This document shows, one piece after another, positions 11,216 through 23,059 of a stretch of DNA of 64,000 bases. A model generated the notes under the pieces. That model was not told the origin of the DNA, made no database searches, and saw only the letters and a list, made by a program, of their open reading frames with translations. The stretch comes from Cycas panzhihuaensis (lineage: Eukaryota > Cycadophyta). The DNA lies in assembly GCA_023213395.1 (NCBI GenBank), contig CM041465.1, positions 116,939,741 to 117,003,740 of the forward strand. The letters are read 5' to 3'. Position numbers and translations under genes: made by a program. Each line of letters begins with the position of its first letter. The stretch's first letter is position 1.

Positions 11216-11504
11216 AAAGGTATATGTGGGCTTGATCTTTTAGTCTCTTTGATTGTTTAGATTTGTCTTACTTTCTTGATTTTGTTTCTTTATTGTTATC
11301 ATATCAAAACCCAAAGAAAAAAAGAAGAAACAAAAATGAAAAGAAAAAAAAAAAAAGAACAAAACTCAATGGAAGAGAAAGTGATCATAACTACCGTAAG
11401 AAAGGGAAAGATAATAAAAAGGAAGAAAAACAAAGTGAACATAAACCAAGATAAGAAACAAAATAGGACAAACCACCTTTCCATTGGCTTACCCTCTCCC
11501 ATAT

Positions 11505-11810
11505 CTAAGTAGAACTCAAAAGGTTGAAAGGATTACATAAGAAGAGTCCCTAGGAAGGACATTGAGGATGCTGTCAGTATGGCTCCAAACTTAGAACTCC
11601 TTCATTGAGTAATGCAGGTTAGTGGATTCTACTACCCCATCTCATATCCATATCTTTCGTCATATTTATTCATACTTAATTAGACGCCACTACTAGGAGA
11701 AGACTCCTTCTTAGGAGTTAGATAAAGATGGTCCCTTAGGTCTTCTTGAACTTCATGTCTCCTAATTTTAATTGAAATAAGAAGTGAGAGGTATTTAGTT
11801 TATGTCCTCC
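11505..11810 (+). repeat. Dispersed repeat block, inverted partner at 49660-49975
   Basis: It matches the reverse complement of 49660-49975, including GTCCCTAGGAAGGACATT, GGTTAGTGGATTCTAC, GAAGACTCCTTCTTAGGAGT and CATGTCTCCTAAT. Both copies are probably the same unrecognised transposon family in opposite orientation. Confidence 0.8.
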
Positions 11811-14752
11811 TAAGAATTCCCCAACCAAAGTGACTACAAACCACCCGAGAGACATCTATAAGGTTAGTATTAAGTTATATCCATAAGAATCCTCTTTAAT
11901 TAGGACTCTTATAGGAACACACATTAAGAATAACTAATAACATATTTTCTAAACTTAAGATAACCTAAAAACATCCATTTTATGGGTTTAAAATATGCAT
12001 AACTATATTCTTTTCCTATTGAGCTTTTAAATATGTTAAATAATCACCTTTTCATTCAATATAACTTACATAAAATGAAGTAGTATCATTCCACCTTCAT
12101 ATTATGGATTTCAATCCAACCATTTGTATTTTCTATATCTCAGCTTTGATCTTTACCTTTAGAAGGTGAGATTTTAGACTTAGATCATTAAGCTAAGGGG
12201 AAATCCTTTATCCTATGGTCATGTGGATGATATGAAAAATAAGAATTAGGTATGTTTAAATTTACCACCTTTTCTTTAAACATAACTTCTCCATATTAAA
12301 CCTGAATATATTAAGGTAAATCCTTGGATAAGCCAACTATCACATATACCTTAATTTTAGGGTTAGAAGAGAACACCTTATATGGCTCGAGGGAGATGAA
12401 ATTTCCAAAAGGATAGGCTAAACCATTAACAAATGACCAAAAGTATATGAGGAGGCTTAGGAATTCAATCTGAATAGGGCATTTGAATGTGACATCCTAC
12501 TCGATAATGAAATCTAAATGTCAATGGTTAAAATCCACCAAGTTCCTTTTGCATATTCAAGGTCCTTGATGGAGGACCTACTTAGATGCTTTAGGTGGCT
12601 CAAAAGTAAATGAAAAGAAACCTTTAATAAGGTTTCTAATATAAACAATCTTCTATTAAAAACATTTTATGGTAACCTTTACCCACTACTTCTTAATAAC
12701 CTCTAAAGAAGTGTGGCCCATAAAATACACTATCAACATATGAAAGTATACATCATTTAATATATTTGAAATAATGCTAATATTTAAAGTAACTGATAGA
12801 ATATTTGACTCACCTCATTGTAGATCTTCTAGATAATTTTCTTCACACACTTTAGTTCCATCCTTCTCTTATAGGCTAAAGAAAGATAAATCCAAGTTGG
12901 TTTGGAGTTGATCTTTGATCAATTTTATAATAAATAAAATTTTCCTAAAGTAGACACAATGGCACCTAGTATGATATAGAGTCAACTAATACAGATAGCC
13001 TAATGTACCTTAGTCCAACCACTAAATATAGAAGAGTGTAGAAATGATTGTCTAAAATAACTCATAGATGAATACTTATTATGTAGCTTCTCTTATCTAT
13101 CTATGAAGAAAACATATTATTATTATTTTTATTATTTATGTTATATATTTACATGTCTATATAAATAACTTATGTGATATAATACTCTTTATATGCTAGT
13201 AATGAAGTTTGAGGGTAAGAGTAAATACTAAGACTAGTACTATGATCTTGATTAAAGGAGGAAAGTTCCTTAAAACCTAACCAAACAATGAACTGACTTC
13301 TATCAATAAGTTGTGATATACTAGTCATTAAAGTCAAGATGAATAAATCAAGGGTGGGTAGGGGATGAATACTATGTAGTGGGCATCTTCTCAAAGGGAG
13401 AAAAATGCCACTACTCCATTTGAAGCAAATAAGATTTTGAGCATGCATCTACCTAGATCATAAAAAAGAGTAATAAATTCTTAGATGAAGAAAGGCATAA
13501 CCTTGTATCTATGAAAGAGGAACATTTCCACTATAAGGAAAAGGTTAAATGTGATTTAGCTAGCATCTGGAGATAACACACAGAGTGACATTGATATAAC
13601 TTCTAATACTTATGTTATTTCAAATGGATATATAATATATAATAATAAATGATAATAAAAAGTAATGAATAATGATAATAATTATAAAGATGATGGGAAA
13701 CCCTATCACTTGGTAATCACAAAAGGAGATCTTTCCTCTACTACACCAATTAGGAATAACCAAGTATGAAGGAGATAATATCATACATTTTTCCTAGGCT
13801 TATACCTATGTAAATATCTATTCTTCTCATTTTTCCAGTTGACTTAGACTATTATAATTTATATGTCTTTTAGTAAATATATCCAATATATTTTAATACA
13901 AAATTCAATAATTAAATATGCTCATCATACAATTAATTTTCTATAGGTGGTATATTGAAAAGTGTCTCCCCGATTTTATGATCCCTACCCCCAATCTAGA
14001 AATATCAAATATGAATTATCTATCTCTTATTACATATCTATTTGTTCTTTGTCATTCACCTTATGTTGTATTATAATTTAATATTTATTTACCATTATAT
14101 CCTTTTACTAATGATGTTTTGATATTTATTCTCTAAAACCCCCTTTGGTTGTGGAAATATAACTTTATAAGTTGTCCCTTCAATTATGATAGTCACTATA
14201 ATATTATTTTCCTAAGGCAATATTCCTCATTTGATATTATTTTGCATTATATTTTGGTGTAGTAGACCTTACACCTACTATTATTTCTACATCTAATATT
14301 TATATCACAAAGTCTTAAGAGAGGGAAGGATAGTAGGATATTTAATAGGTATAATAACAATTAACCAACCCTCAATGAGGTGGCTATATATTTGGTGAAA
14401 TTATATATCATATTTATTTACAAGAAGGGAGAGAATATACACAAGTAGACATACAACCATTTAAAAATTTTCCCCTTTTGATATCTCCTACTAAATATTT
14501 AAAACACCTAACTAAGTCCATCTAATTCTTAATTCTAATGCTTAATTTATTTACTAATTATTAAAGTTAACTAATGGGGTTGCAAGTGGTGTAACAAGTC
14601 TACCCCATTTGAGATGCTTTACTCTCATAGTATGGGAAGGTTAGGTAACTTCTAGGGGATGTCTTAACTTTTCTAAGTGACATCTTTGGGTAAAAGTAAT
14701 TACCATTTGATTAGATATTCATTAATTATCCTTGTTCATGAGTGTTTACTAT

Positions 14753-14757
14753 GAGTA
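14753..14757. repeat. Left target-site duplication of element D (GAGTA)
   Basis: GAGTA directly precedes the LTR at 14758. The same five bases directly follow the other LTR at 44706-44710. Confidence 0.9.
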
Positions 14758-15173
14758 TGAGATGTATCTTCTCACAAGTTCTCCTTGAGATAGTAGAAAA
14801 ATAATAATGGCAACCACTTTGTTCTATCCAATAGGGCAAACAAATTAATAAAGAATCTTATAAGAACACAAGAGCACTAAATGATCATCAAAATAGAGAG
14901 TACTGCAGCACAATATTTATAAAAGGTAACATCAAGCTAACCATCTTTTACAGTATATGATCCTTATATAGAAAAAAGAGGGTCTTTTACATGTAATCCT
15001 ATTGGTGGCCTAAGTAGCCTTACATTCTATTGGACAAGATAATGGCCTTGCATACCATTGGCCAACTTATTAGCTCATGTACGAAGTTTCATAATTAACC
15101 TTATCTCTTAACCTCTTGATAACTCTATTTATAATAGTGTTTTACATAACTTAGCGAGATGAGTTATGTAATA
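14758..15173 (-). repeat. Element D 3' LTR, 416 bp
   Basis: It aligns end to end with 44290-44705 at identical length. The element-strand start is TATTACATAACTCATC, against TGTTACATAACTCATC in the partner, so the terminal TG has mutated to TA. Confidence 0.92.
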
Positions 15174-15190
15174 GGTTCCCTCCCCTAAAA
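15174..15190 (-). other. Element D polypurine tract
   Basis: The minus strand reads TTTTAGGGGAGGGAACC directly before the 3' LTR. Confidence 0.75.
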
Positions 15191-15330
15191 TGTTGAGTCC
15201 TCGAGGCATGTGAGATGTGGGTGCTTCTTGATAAAATCATTAGATTCCTAAGTTGCTTCATTCAAGTTGTAGCCTACCCATTGTATCGAATATTCTAAAA
15301 TGGATCAATTCTAGAGATAACATTTTCTAC
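15190..15330 (-). pseudogene. Chromodomain relic of element D
   Basis: The minus-strand frame reads ILEYSIQWVGYNLNEAT, then (after a TAG where tryptophan is expected) a spacer ending PHLTCLEDSTF. This is the YxVxWxGY...EATWE...F...L pattern of the chromodomain fused to the end of chromovirus integrase. In active elements it steers integration to chromatin carrying particular histone marks. It ends immediately before the polypurine tract, the expected place. Stops make it non-functional. Confidence 0.75.
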
Positions 15331-15479
15331 TAGCTAATATATATTCTAGAGGTACTAACAGGGTTTATTATTCATCCAAAATTGAAAGGGTTGTCTAGTA
15401 GACATGGGTTTTTCTTAGATACTTTCAGAGATAAGATACGTAAAAAACATTATGGATTGGGTGGTGAGGGGAAGGTTGA

Positions 15480-16740
15480 GAGCATATGCAACTTAACCAA
15501 TATGTTTAATCACTTTATAGGGGCCATAGTATGAAGGGCTAAGTTTGTGATTCTTATGATGGCGAAGGGATTGCTACTTACAAGGTTATAGACAAAGGAA
15601 TATAAGATCACAAATATTGATGTAGCAATCATAACAGTGGTGATCTTCTAATTGTTTCATTTGATTCTAGGCTATGGATAGTTTTTTTTTAAGGGTGTGG
15701 AGAGTTTGGTCCATATGCTATAGTTTTTATTGTACTTCTTCTATGTAGAGATTGGTAGCCAAGGTATGGTGGGATGATGGGGGATACCTATAGAGAGCAA
15801 AAAATGGGGACATTCCAATGGCTAAATGATGTGAGGAGTTATACCAATACTCAATAAGAGCTAACCATGATGTCCATTTAGATTAGTGGTCAGATACAAA
15901 GCAACATAAGTAGGTCTCTAGAGTTTTATTAAGAACCTATAATTAGCCATCAATTTGTAGATGGTATGCTGAACTCATATCGAATGATATTCCTGATGTG
16001 TGAAATAGCTCCTACTAGAAGGAGCTAGTGAATTTAGGATCTTGGCCACATATAATAGTGGATGGAAAATCATACAAACAAAATATTACCTGGAGGTAAA
16101 TATCAATGATATATGAAGCCTTATAAGTTATGTGGATAAGTAAGAAGTGGGTATATTTTTTCAACCTATCTATGACTATTAAAATAGAGTCAAATTTGGT
16201 AGATAACAATAAGCTCATTATAAAGTCCACAACAATATTTTACTATTTACCTTATAGGATGTGCAATTATTGAAGGAGGCTTAACGAGGTTTTGTATTAA
16301 CTTGGTTACATTGGCATGTGTTGCAGTCAGAGACAAAGGTAAGGATGGTGGATTTTATTTTTGACCAAAAGAAGTCAGATTGTATCTTATGACAAGTTTT
16401 ATCGAAACCAGAATGACCACAAAGAGGGGATGAATGATATTCTGATAAAATTTACAGAATGAAAGCTAAGTGGAGGTGTATAAATATGTAATGTTAGTAT
16501 AAGAGAAGATTGTTATGGATGGACCAATCGTTGTAAGTATGGACCTTATCAACCTAGTGTGAGAAATCTAGTTGGGATTAGTTAGTTGTGGCTAAGTCCT
16601 ATATCCATATCAGTTATGGGGAAGAAATGGCATGAATGGTAGGGTCCTCATTGTGACAGGTCTTATCATCAAGTGTAGGGGAAGGTATCCTTGAGAGATC
16701 ATCTTCTATAATGTTATCTTTCCCCTTTTTATATGTGATT
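15480..16740 (-). pseudogene. Integrase of element D
   Basis: The clearest block is at 16015-16230: DFIMSLLLSTKFDSILIVID, then RLKKYTHFL and YDFPSTIICGQDPKFTSSF. This is the chromovirus integrase core with its first two catalytic aspartates. Downstream a broken frame keeps GITPHHLAIGMSPFFALY, the usual region before the C-terminal domain. Stops and frame changes run throughout. It joins the chromodomain relic at 15190. Confidence 0.8.
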
Positions 16741-17900
16741 ATAAAGTTAAAAACTTGGAGGCAGTTGAACCATTTAGCCTACTCTCCAAGAGGACTGATT
16801 GATCTAGTAAGTGGAAATGGCTATAATAATAAGTGAGGATAGTAAATTTAGAACCAAGTAGATACAATCACCATTTATCAATAGCATGGAGGATGGCCCA
16901 CATTTCTTTTTTATAGGTAAATAGTCTACACTCATGATCTTTGAGTTTTCGACTCTCAAAGGTAATGGGGTGGAAGTCCTATATTAAGATTGCACCCAGT
17001 CCAAACCTGGAGGCATTGCATTCTAATTAGAAAGGCTAAGTAAAGTCAAGAGAGACCAAAATTAGGGTGGTTTCCATGACCTCCTTTAGATGGAAGAAGC
17101 CCTCAGTAGCTGAGGGAGACCATTAGAAGGAATCATTTAGAAGTAAGTTATCTAAGGAGGTGGTTAGTGTGGTATAATTTCAAATGAACTGACGATAAAA
17201 TCCAGTAAGCCCTAAGAAAGCCTACAATTGGGTAAGGGTTTTTGGGGTTGGCCAGTTGGTAATAGAGATGTTATTAGGATCCACCTAAACCCCTATAAAG
17301 GATAAAATATGACCAAGGTATTATAGTTTAGATTTCCCAAACTCACATTTGGAGAGTTTAGCATATAGTTTATTCTCATCCAGGATGTGAAGAACTATTT
17401 CTAGATGTAGGATATGAGTAGGCATGTTTGAGCTATAAATAAGAATATCATCGAAGAAGATGATGACAAATTTTTGTAAGTATGGGAGAAAGGACTTGTT
17501 CATGAGGGCCTAAAAGGTAGTCGGAGCATTACATAGGCTGAAGGGCATGGCCTGGAACTCAAAGTGGCCATGGTGGGTCCAAAAATCTATTTTATGTTGA
17601 TCCTCTAACAAGATAGGGATTTAGTAATATCTTGACTATAAATCAAGTTTGGTAAAAATTGTAGTACCATGGATCTCATCTAACATATCATCAATCCGTG
17701 GCATGTGAAAATTATATTTTATGGTGATTTTATTAAGTGCATAATAGTCAACACAAAGTCAGAAAGGGCCATCCTTTTTGTGAACTAGAACAATGAGCAT
17801 TGCACGTAGGCTTTTACTAGGTTGGAGGATGCCCATGTCCAATAATTCCCTCATGATTTTTTTGATTTTATTTTTTTGAAAATAGGAGTTCCTATATGGT
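16741..17900 (-). pseudogene. Reverse transcriptase and RNase H of element D
   Basis: The minus strand reads [30 protein letters not shown] and the active site FVIIFFDDILIYS near 17450, where FFDD keeps both aspartates. RNase H follows at about 16740-17100 with LECNASRFGLGAIL and a frame recognisable as HECRLFTYKKEMWAILHA. The normal ECDAS aspartate reads N here. The order RT, RNase H, integrase marks Ty3/gypsy. Several stops break the frame. Confidence 0.85.
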
Positions 17901-18419
17901 CAAAGGCTAATTGGGTTGTGTGAATTTTATAACTCAATAGTATGATAACAACCTCAATCAGGAAGGGGGCTGGCATGTAACAGAGAAAATACAAATTGAT
18001 ATCAGTCTAATACTTATTGGATATCAGGGTGAATGCTAGAAGGGGCCTAGATATGGTTGAGATAAATGATATATCCTATATTATCATTGAGTTATTGGTG
18101 CATTCAAGTGGGTGATATTACTTTGTTTGGGGGGGCTTGTATCCTATAAAGCTTATGTGAGAAGCCCATGTGATCTTTGAACATAATGAATGGGGTTGTG
18201 GGTGAGTTATTGGTGCTATAAGTTCCTAGAGTTTAGAGCCATTATATACTAAGAATTGTATCTAGCCCACCTATAGATAGGGTATAAAAATTAGAGACAA
18301 GGGTATATGAACCAATGTGAATTGTGAGGTTTTTTATTATTCCTACATAGTGAAGGTTGTGATGACTAGGTAAGGAGTAGGTAAAGCGTATTTTAGGTTC
18401 AATGTAAAGATTCAACTAT

Positions 18420-20223
18420 TAGGAAATGGATATATTAATGAAATTTAGTGACATACCACTATCGATCAAAATGGTGATTGGGGTTTTTCAAAGTATTCCT
18501 TTGACTTAGAAAAGTTCAGGATATGCAGTGGAGGTAATGACTAATAAGGAAACTTTAGGGTCAAGATTTGGAAGCAACTCGTCAGTAGAGTGGTCTTGGA
18601 GTTTATCATCATAGTCATGCTTAGTCTCAGGGTCATCCTTTAAAGATAAGTTAGGGTGAATTGTGAAGACTGTCTTCCTAGATTTATAGATTCTACTGTG
18701 ACCATAGGTCTATTTTTTGAAATATTACAAACATAACCAACTTCCTGATGATATTGTACCTCTACTAGAGTGATGTGGATGGACTTTAAAGATGGCTCCT
18801 TAGTATGTTGCTTAAGAGATATAGATGTCATGTCATTTGATTGTGGGAATGATCATTGGTAGTCAGTTAGGCATGATCTTTAGGACTAAGTAGTATCAGC
18901 TTGTCAAGATCATACAAACTAGGTGGAGTCTCATCTAAATAGAGGAGGCATTTCTAAAGAAAACTATGCTTCTACTACTTTAGATATGTTGATTGCATCT
19001 TTTAGAGTGGATAAGGAGACTATCATTAGGTGAATTTGGATGTATTCTTTAAGCCCAGATACATACATGTCTATCTCTATCTATTTATCAAGTAGTTGAT
19101 TAACCCGATTATGTAGAGATTGGAACTCATTATTGCATACTTTGACAGAGCATACTTGTTTCAACCATGTCAGTTATATGAAAAATGATTGGTTCCAAGT
19201 GTCTTCATACTACTTGAAAAAATAGTTAGAGAAGCATGCCCAAGACTAGCTAGAAGTGTATTCCCACTTCCATAATCAGAACTAATGGTGTGCATTCCCA
19301 TCTAAGTGGATGGAAGAATATATATAAGTTATTTATTTACTAACATTAGGTTGAGTGTAAAGTAGGACTCTAGTTTACTAATCCAACTTTATGTATTGTC
19401 CTTGTTTAGATCTAGATCAAATGTGGGTATGTTGATCTTATGATGAAATTATTACTACTGACATGGAGGCAGAGCCAAGGTTTGCTACAGTGTAAGGCTG
19501 GCTGAAGGGGAGGTTGCTAATGGCTGAGGAGAGATGTTATTCAGCCTTTGAAGTACCCATTATATATCAAAATGAGATGCCAGGGTTAACATATTTATGT
19601 GAAATTCTATATGTATGGTAGCTACTTTATTTTTAACCTCCTCATGTATGTGGTCTAAATCCTGCTTGATTTTTTTCTTAAATGTTGGTGACTTGGGTCT
19701 CGAGTGTAGAGATTTTCTCACTATTACTTGGAGGAGCTATGGAGAAAAGGTGAAAAGAGGTAGAAATAGGTAGAAATAAGGAGGATGAATGAAGTAGGAA
19801 AGATCAAGAAATAATAGGACATAAGAATTAGGGAGTTGTTAAGAGGAAGAGTAGGGGGTAAATAGGGAGATTGTGGGGTGTCTATAGCCTATTGATCTTA
19901 AAACTTTATATAAGCAAGATATTAGGTTCACTCAAATAAGGGTGAAAAGCTCATTTAGATGGGGTATATGAGGTGTAAAGGGGGGGGTGGGGGTGGTGGG
20001 GCCCACTATTGACTAGGTACTAGAAAACATGAAAATTATTGGTATGTACTAACCAAGTGCAAACTGACCAATACAATATGTTGATTAAAATAAGGTATAT
20101 AAGTTGTAAGGATAATTTTTTTGGCTATGAACTTGCACCATGAAGAGTAACTAAATGGAGTCCTTTTTTTTATTCTTCTTCTTTCTTTTCTCTCTCTCTC
20201 TCTCTCTCTTCCTGGGGTGAGTC
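18420..20223 (-). pseudogene. Protease and gag remains of element D
   Basis: At 18440-18520 the minus strand reads PITILIDSGMSLNFI, a retropepsin DSG motif. Upstream in element order (18520-20223) gag should lie, but the frame is too broken to name domains with certainty. A (CT)n run at 20190-20209 is next to the Tat-B junction. Confidence 0.55.
20190..20209. repeat. (CT)n microsatellite
   Basis: Pure CT dinucleotide run, about 14 bp left of the Tat-B LTR end. Confidence 0.95.
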
Positions 20224-20776
20224 TGGAATCACACCTCTCGGGGGCGGGGGGCAAACTGCATTTGGTTAAGATTAAGTCAAGTAATGAAGAGGTCCTAAAG
20301 CAAAGATATATTTGGCAAGTGAAGGAGATCACCCACAAAGGGCATCCATCTGTCAAAATGTAGGTTCGAGACCTGCAAATGGCACACAAACTCCCTTCAA
20401 AGTAACTCTACCTTAGTTGGGGAGTGAAAGAGACGAGGGATACCCTCGAGTTCCTAAGTAACCTCGAAAGATGGACCCTCCTACCCTTGGATGGGCCTAA
20501 GGTAGGAGGTGAAGATAATTGAGAGGATGGTTCCTCACTTTGGAAGAAAGAGATGGGAGAGGTGGTTATAGGCAAGAAGCAAGAATGGTGTGCACTTGTG
20601 AAGGAATGGAGAGGTGACCAATCCTACATGTGTGGAACTAACTCAAAGGTAATACTAAGGTTACTTAGTCGTAATAAGTACAACAAAGAATAATGATAAA
20701 AGGGGGGCCTTAAAGGAGGGATGTCCTTAAGGCACTACATCTAAGATAGTTTTAGGGATATGAGGTGACAATGGAA
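20224..20776 (-). repeat. Tat-B 3' LTR, distal part
   Basis: It aligns with 40387-40930 of the 5' LTR. The left edge reads TGGAATCACACC (ending ...GATTCCA on the element strand). Interrupted after TGGAA by the copia insertion. Confidence 0.88.
20772..20776. repeat. Left target-site duplication of the copia (TGGAA)
   Basis: Matches 25948-25952; the intact site is in the other Tat-B LTR near 40930. Confidence 0.93.
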
Positions 20777-21417
20777 TGTTGAGAATAGAAGGTTCAACCC
20801 TCTAACAACCACCAAGATCTATTACTTTCTTATAACTAGTTACAGAAATGGAAATATAAAATCACATGCAAGTTCTAAAATCAAAGATTATACAGTAACA
20901 AGACAATGAAAGTCAAACATCATATGTGCACCCAATATAACATGGTAAAACCCTAGCAGTGTGCTAGGAAAACATCCACAGAGGAAAGGTATCAATCTTT
21001 ATTGCTGCAGAATGGAGAAACAGTACATCACAGATACAAAGTGCTCTTTGGAATAACAATCAGCCGCCGCCCTCTCCACAATACATTGAATAACATTACA
21101 ACATAATAAGAAAAGCCCTAAAATGGGATACATGAGAGGACATCCAAGACCTAAATCTCAACCGTAGAATCTAGGGTATTTGTATTGAACGACCCTGATT
21201 CTCTTTACACTTTGATAAGGTTTACCTAGTCAATTTTTTGGGTTGGGGGCTATCATCCCCGAACCCCCTCCTAGCAGGGGGCGTTCCATGCCCCCCATAC
21301 CCCCGGTCCAAGGGGGGCTCCGCCTCCCTTGGAACCCCCCGAGAAAGATTGGGGGGGAAACCATGCTGAAAACATGCCATAATTTTAGGCCTATAATTAT
21401 TGTCACAATACCCAACA
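20777..21417 (-). repeat. Tork-like copia 3' LTR, 641 bp
   Basis: It aligns with 25457-25947 along its whole length except for an extra 150 bp at 21256-21405. Numerous single-base differences show that the insertion is not recent. Confidence 0.93.
21256..21405. repeat. 150-bp GC-rich block present in only one LTR
   Basis: It lies between two copies of TCA (21253-21255 and 21403-21405). It contains long C and G runs and several self-complementary pieces such as CCAAGGGGGG...CCTCCCTTGG. The partner LTR reads straight across. Either it was lost from the 5' LTR by deletion between the TCA repeats, or it was gained here. Confidence 0.85.
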
Positions 21418-21432
21418 ATCTCCACTTTGATA
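21418..21432 (-). other. Polypurine tract of the Tork-like copia
   Basis: The minus strand reads TATCAAAGTGGAGAT directly before the LTR start TGTTGGG, the usual copia arrangement. Confidence 0.8.
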
Positions 21433-22960
21433 ACAATTACCTACTACCTTTCTTGGATCTTTCATCATCTTTTCTGCAAGCCAAGAGAAGTCAAACACCA
21501 TTTGAACTTCTCTAATGGTACTGGTTTTATGAATATATCAGCACAATTTTGATTGGTGTGAATCTTCTTAAGTGCCACTCCACCTGCTTCCATAACCTGT
21601 CTAACAAAATGGTACTTAAGGGCAATATGCTTTGTTCTACTGTGATAAGCTAGATTCTTGGCTAGGTAAATGGCACTTTGACTGTCACAAAATACCTTTA
21701 CATTTTCCTATCTCCTTCCAAGCTCAACCAATAGACCCTGTAACGAGATTACTTCTTTACAAGTATATGTTGCAGCAATATATTCATCTTCTGTGGTTGA
21801 TAGTGTAATTATGCTCTACAATTTAGACATCCAACTAACTGGACCATTTGCAAGAGTGAAAACATAACCTGAAGTAGACCTTCTTTTGTCTAAATCTCTT
21901 GTAAAATCTGAATCGATGTATCCATAAACTTGATTACCTGTACCTCCAAAGGTGATGCAGTAATCACTAGTACCTCTTAAATATCGAAGCACCCATTTCA
22001 CTGCAGCCCAATGTTCCTTTCCTGGTTTTGCCATAAACCTGCTAACTACACCAACTGCATGTGAAATATCAGGTCTTGTACATACCATGGCATACATCAA
22101 ACTTCCTACTGCACTAGCATAAGGCACATGAGACATATAAGCCTTTTCTTCTTCACTACTAGGACTCATATTAGATGAAATCTTGAAGTGGAAAGCTAAT
22201 GGGATACTCATTGGTTTCACATTTGCCATCCCAAACCTGGTTAGCACCTTTTTCACATATTTCTGCTGTGATAACCATAGCTTACCATTTTTCCTGTCTC
22301 TGTGTATCTCCATGCCTAAGATTTATTTTGCAGCTCCTAGATCCTTCATATTAAAAGTCCTAGCCAATTGAGCCTTTAGCTTATTGATTTCTACCATGCT
22401 CTTGCTTGCAACCAGCATGTCATTAACATATAACACCAAGATAATAAACAAGCCATTGTCTATAAATTTGAAGTAAACACAATGATCATACTTACTTCTT
22501 TTGAAATTTTAGCTCTCCATGAAGGCATCAAACTTCTTGTACCACTGCTTGGGTGATTGCTTTAGGCCATACAATGATTTCTTGAGCCTGCAAACAAGTC
22601 TTTTCCTGCCATCTTGTACAAACCCCTCTAGTTGATCCATATAGATCTCCTCATCTAAATCTACATGTAGAAAAGTTATTTTTACATCTAACTGCTCCAA
22701 CTCCAAATCGAGAGAAGCTACCAATGCTAACAGCACTTGAATTGAAACAAGTTTAACAACTAGTAAAAAGATCTTATGAAAGTCAATACCTGCTTTTTGT
22801 GCAAAGCCTTTTGCCACCAGTCATGTCCTGTATTTATCAACCTTTTCATCAACATCCATTTTCTTTTTGAAAACCCACCTGCAACCAACAATCTTCCTAC
22901 CATGTGGAAGTTCTACTAGGTCCCAAGAATGATTTTTCTTCAAGGCATCTATCTCTTCCT
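21433..22960 (-). pseudogene. Copia reverse transcriptase and RNase H (Tork-like)
   Basis: RT keeps AKGFAQKAGIDFHKIF, QLDVKITFLHVDLDEEIYMDQ and [21 protein letters not shown]. The active site at 22419-22430 reads YVND instead of YVDD, a loss of one catalytic aspartate. RNase H at 21816-22313 has YASAVGSLMYAMVCTRPDISHA and the region YIDSDFTRDLDKRRSTSGYVF. After a stop it continues with TTEDEYIA, then a CADIF motif where ADIFTKP is expected. Several stops break the frame, so it is non-autonomous. Confidence 0.9.
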
Positions 22961-23059
22961 ACATAGCCCTTATCCACTTCTCTCCATGGATATCATCTAT
23001 TACTTCCTGATAACATGTAGGCTCACCATCATTAGAAACTAAAGCAATAGAAATAGAAG

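Larger units (their letters stand above)
10644..14752. other. AT-rich relic DNA without a recognisable gene
   Basis: No intact frame or LTR pair was recognised. It holds a 64-bp tandem duplication (11095), an A-rich tract (11290-11480) and a block repeated in inverted orientation at 49660-49975. From about 13600 to 14500 it is very AT-rich. Before element D inserted, its right end was continuous with 44711. Confidence 0.5.

Noticed and set aside
11263-11512. Lys-rich frames in two registers
   Set aside because: They come from an A-rich low-complexity tract and overlap each other in different frames.
20219-20226. GTCTG or TCTGG as a Tat-B target duplication with ATCTG or TCTGA at the right end
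   Set aside because: Either choice needs a mismatch and LTR ends that are not TG...CA, so no duplication is claimed.
21243-21515. Pro-rich plus-strand frame
   Set aside because: Arises from the GC-rich LTR block and ends in the copia 3' coding region; no independent support.
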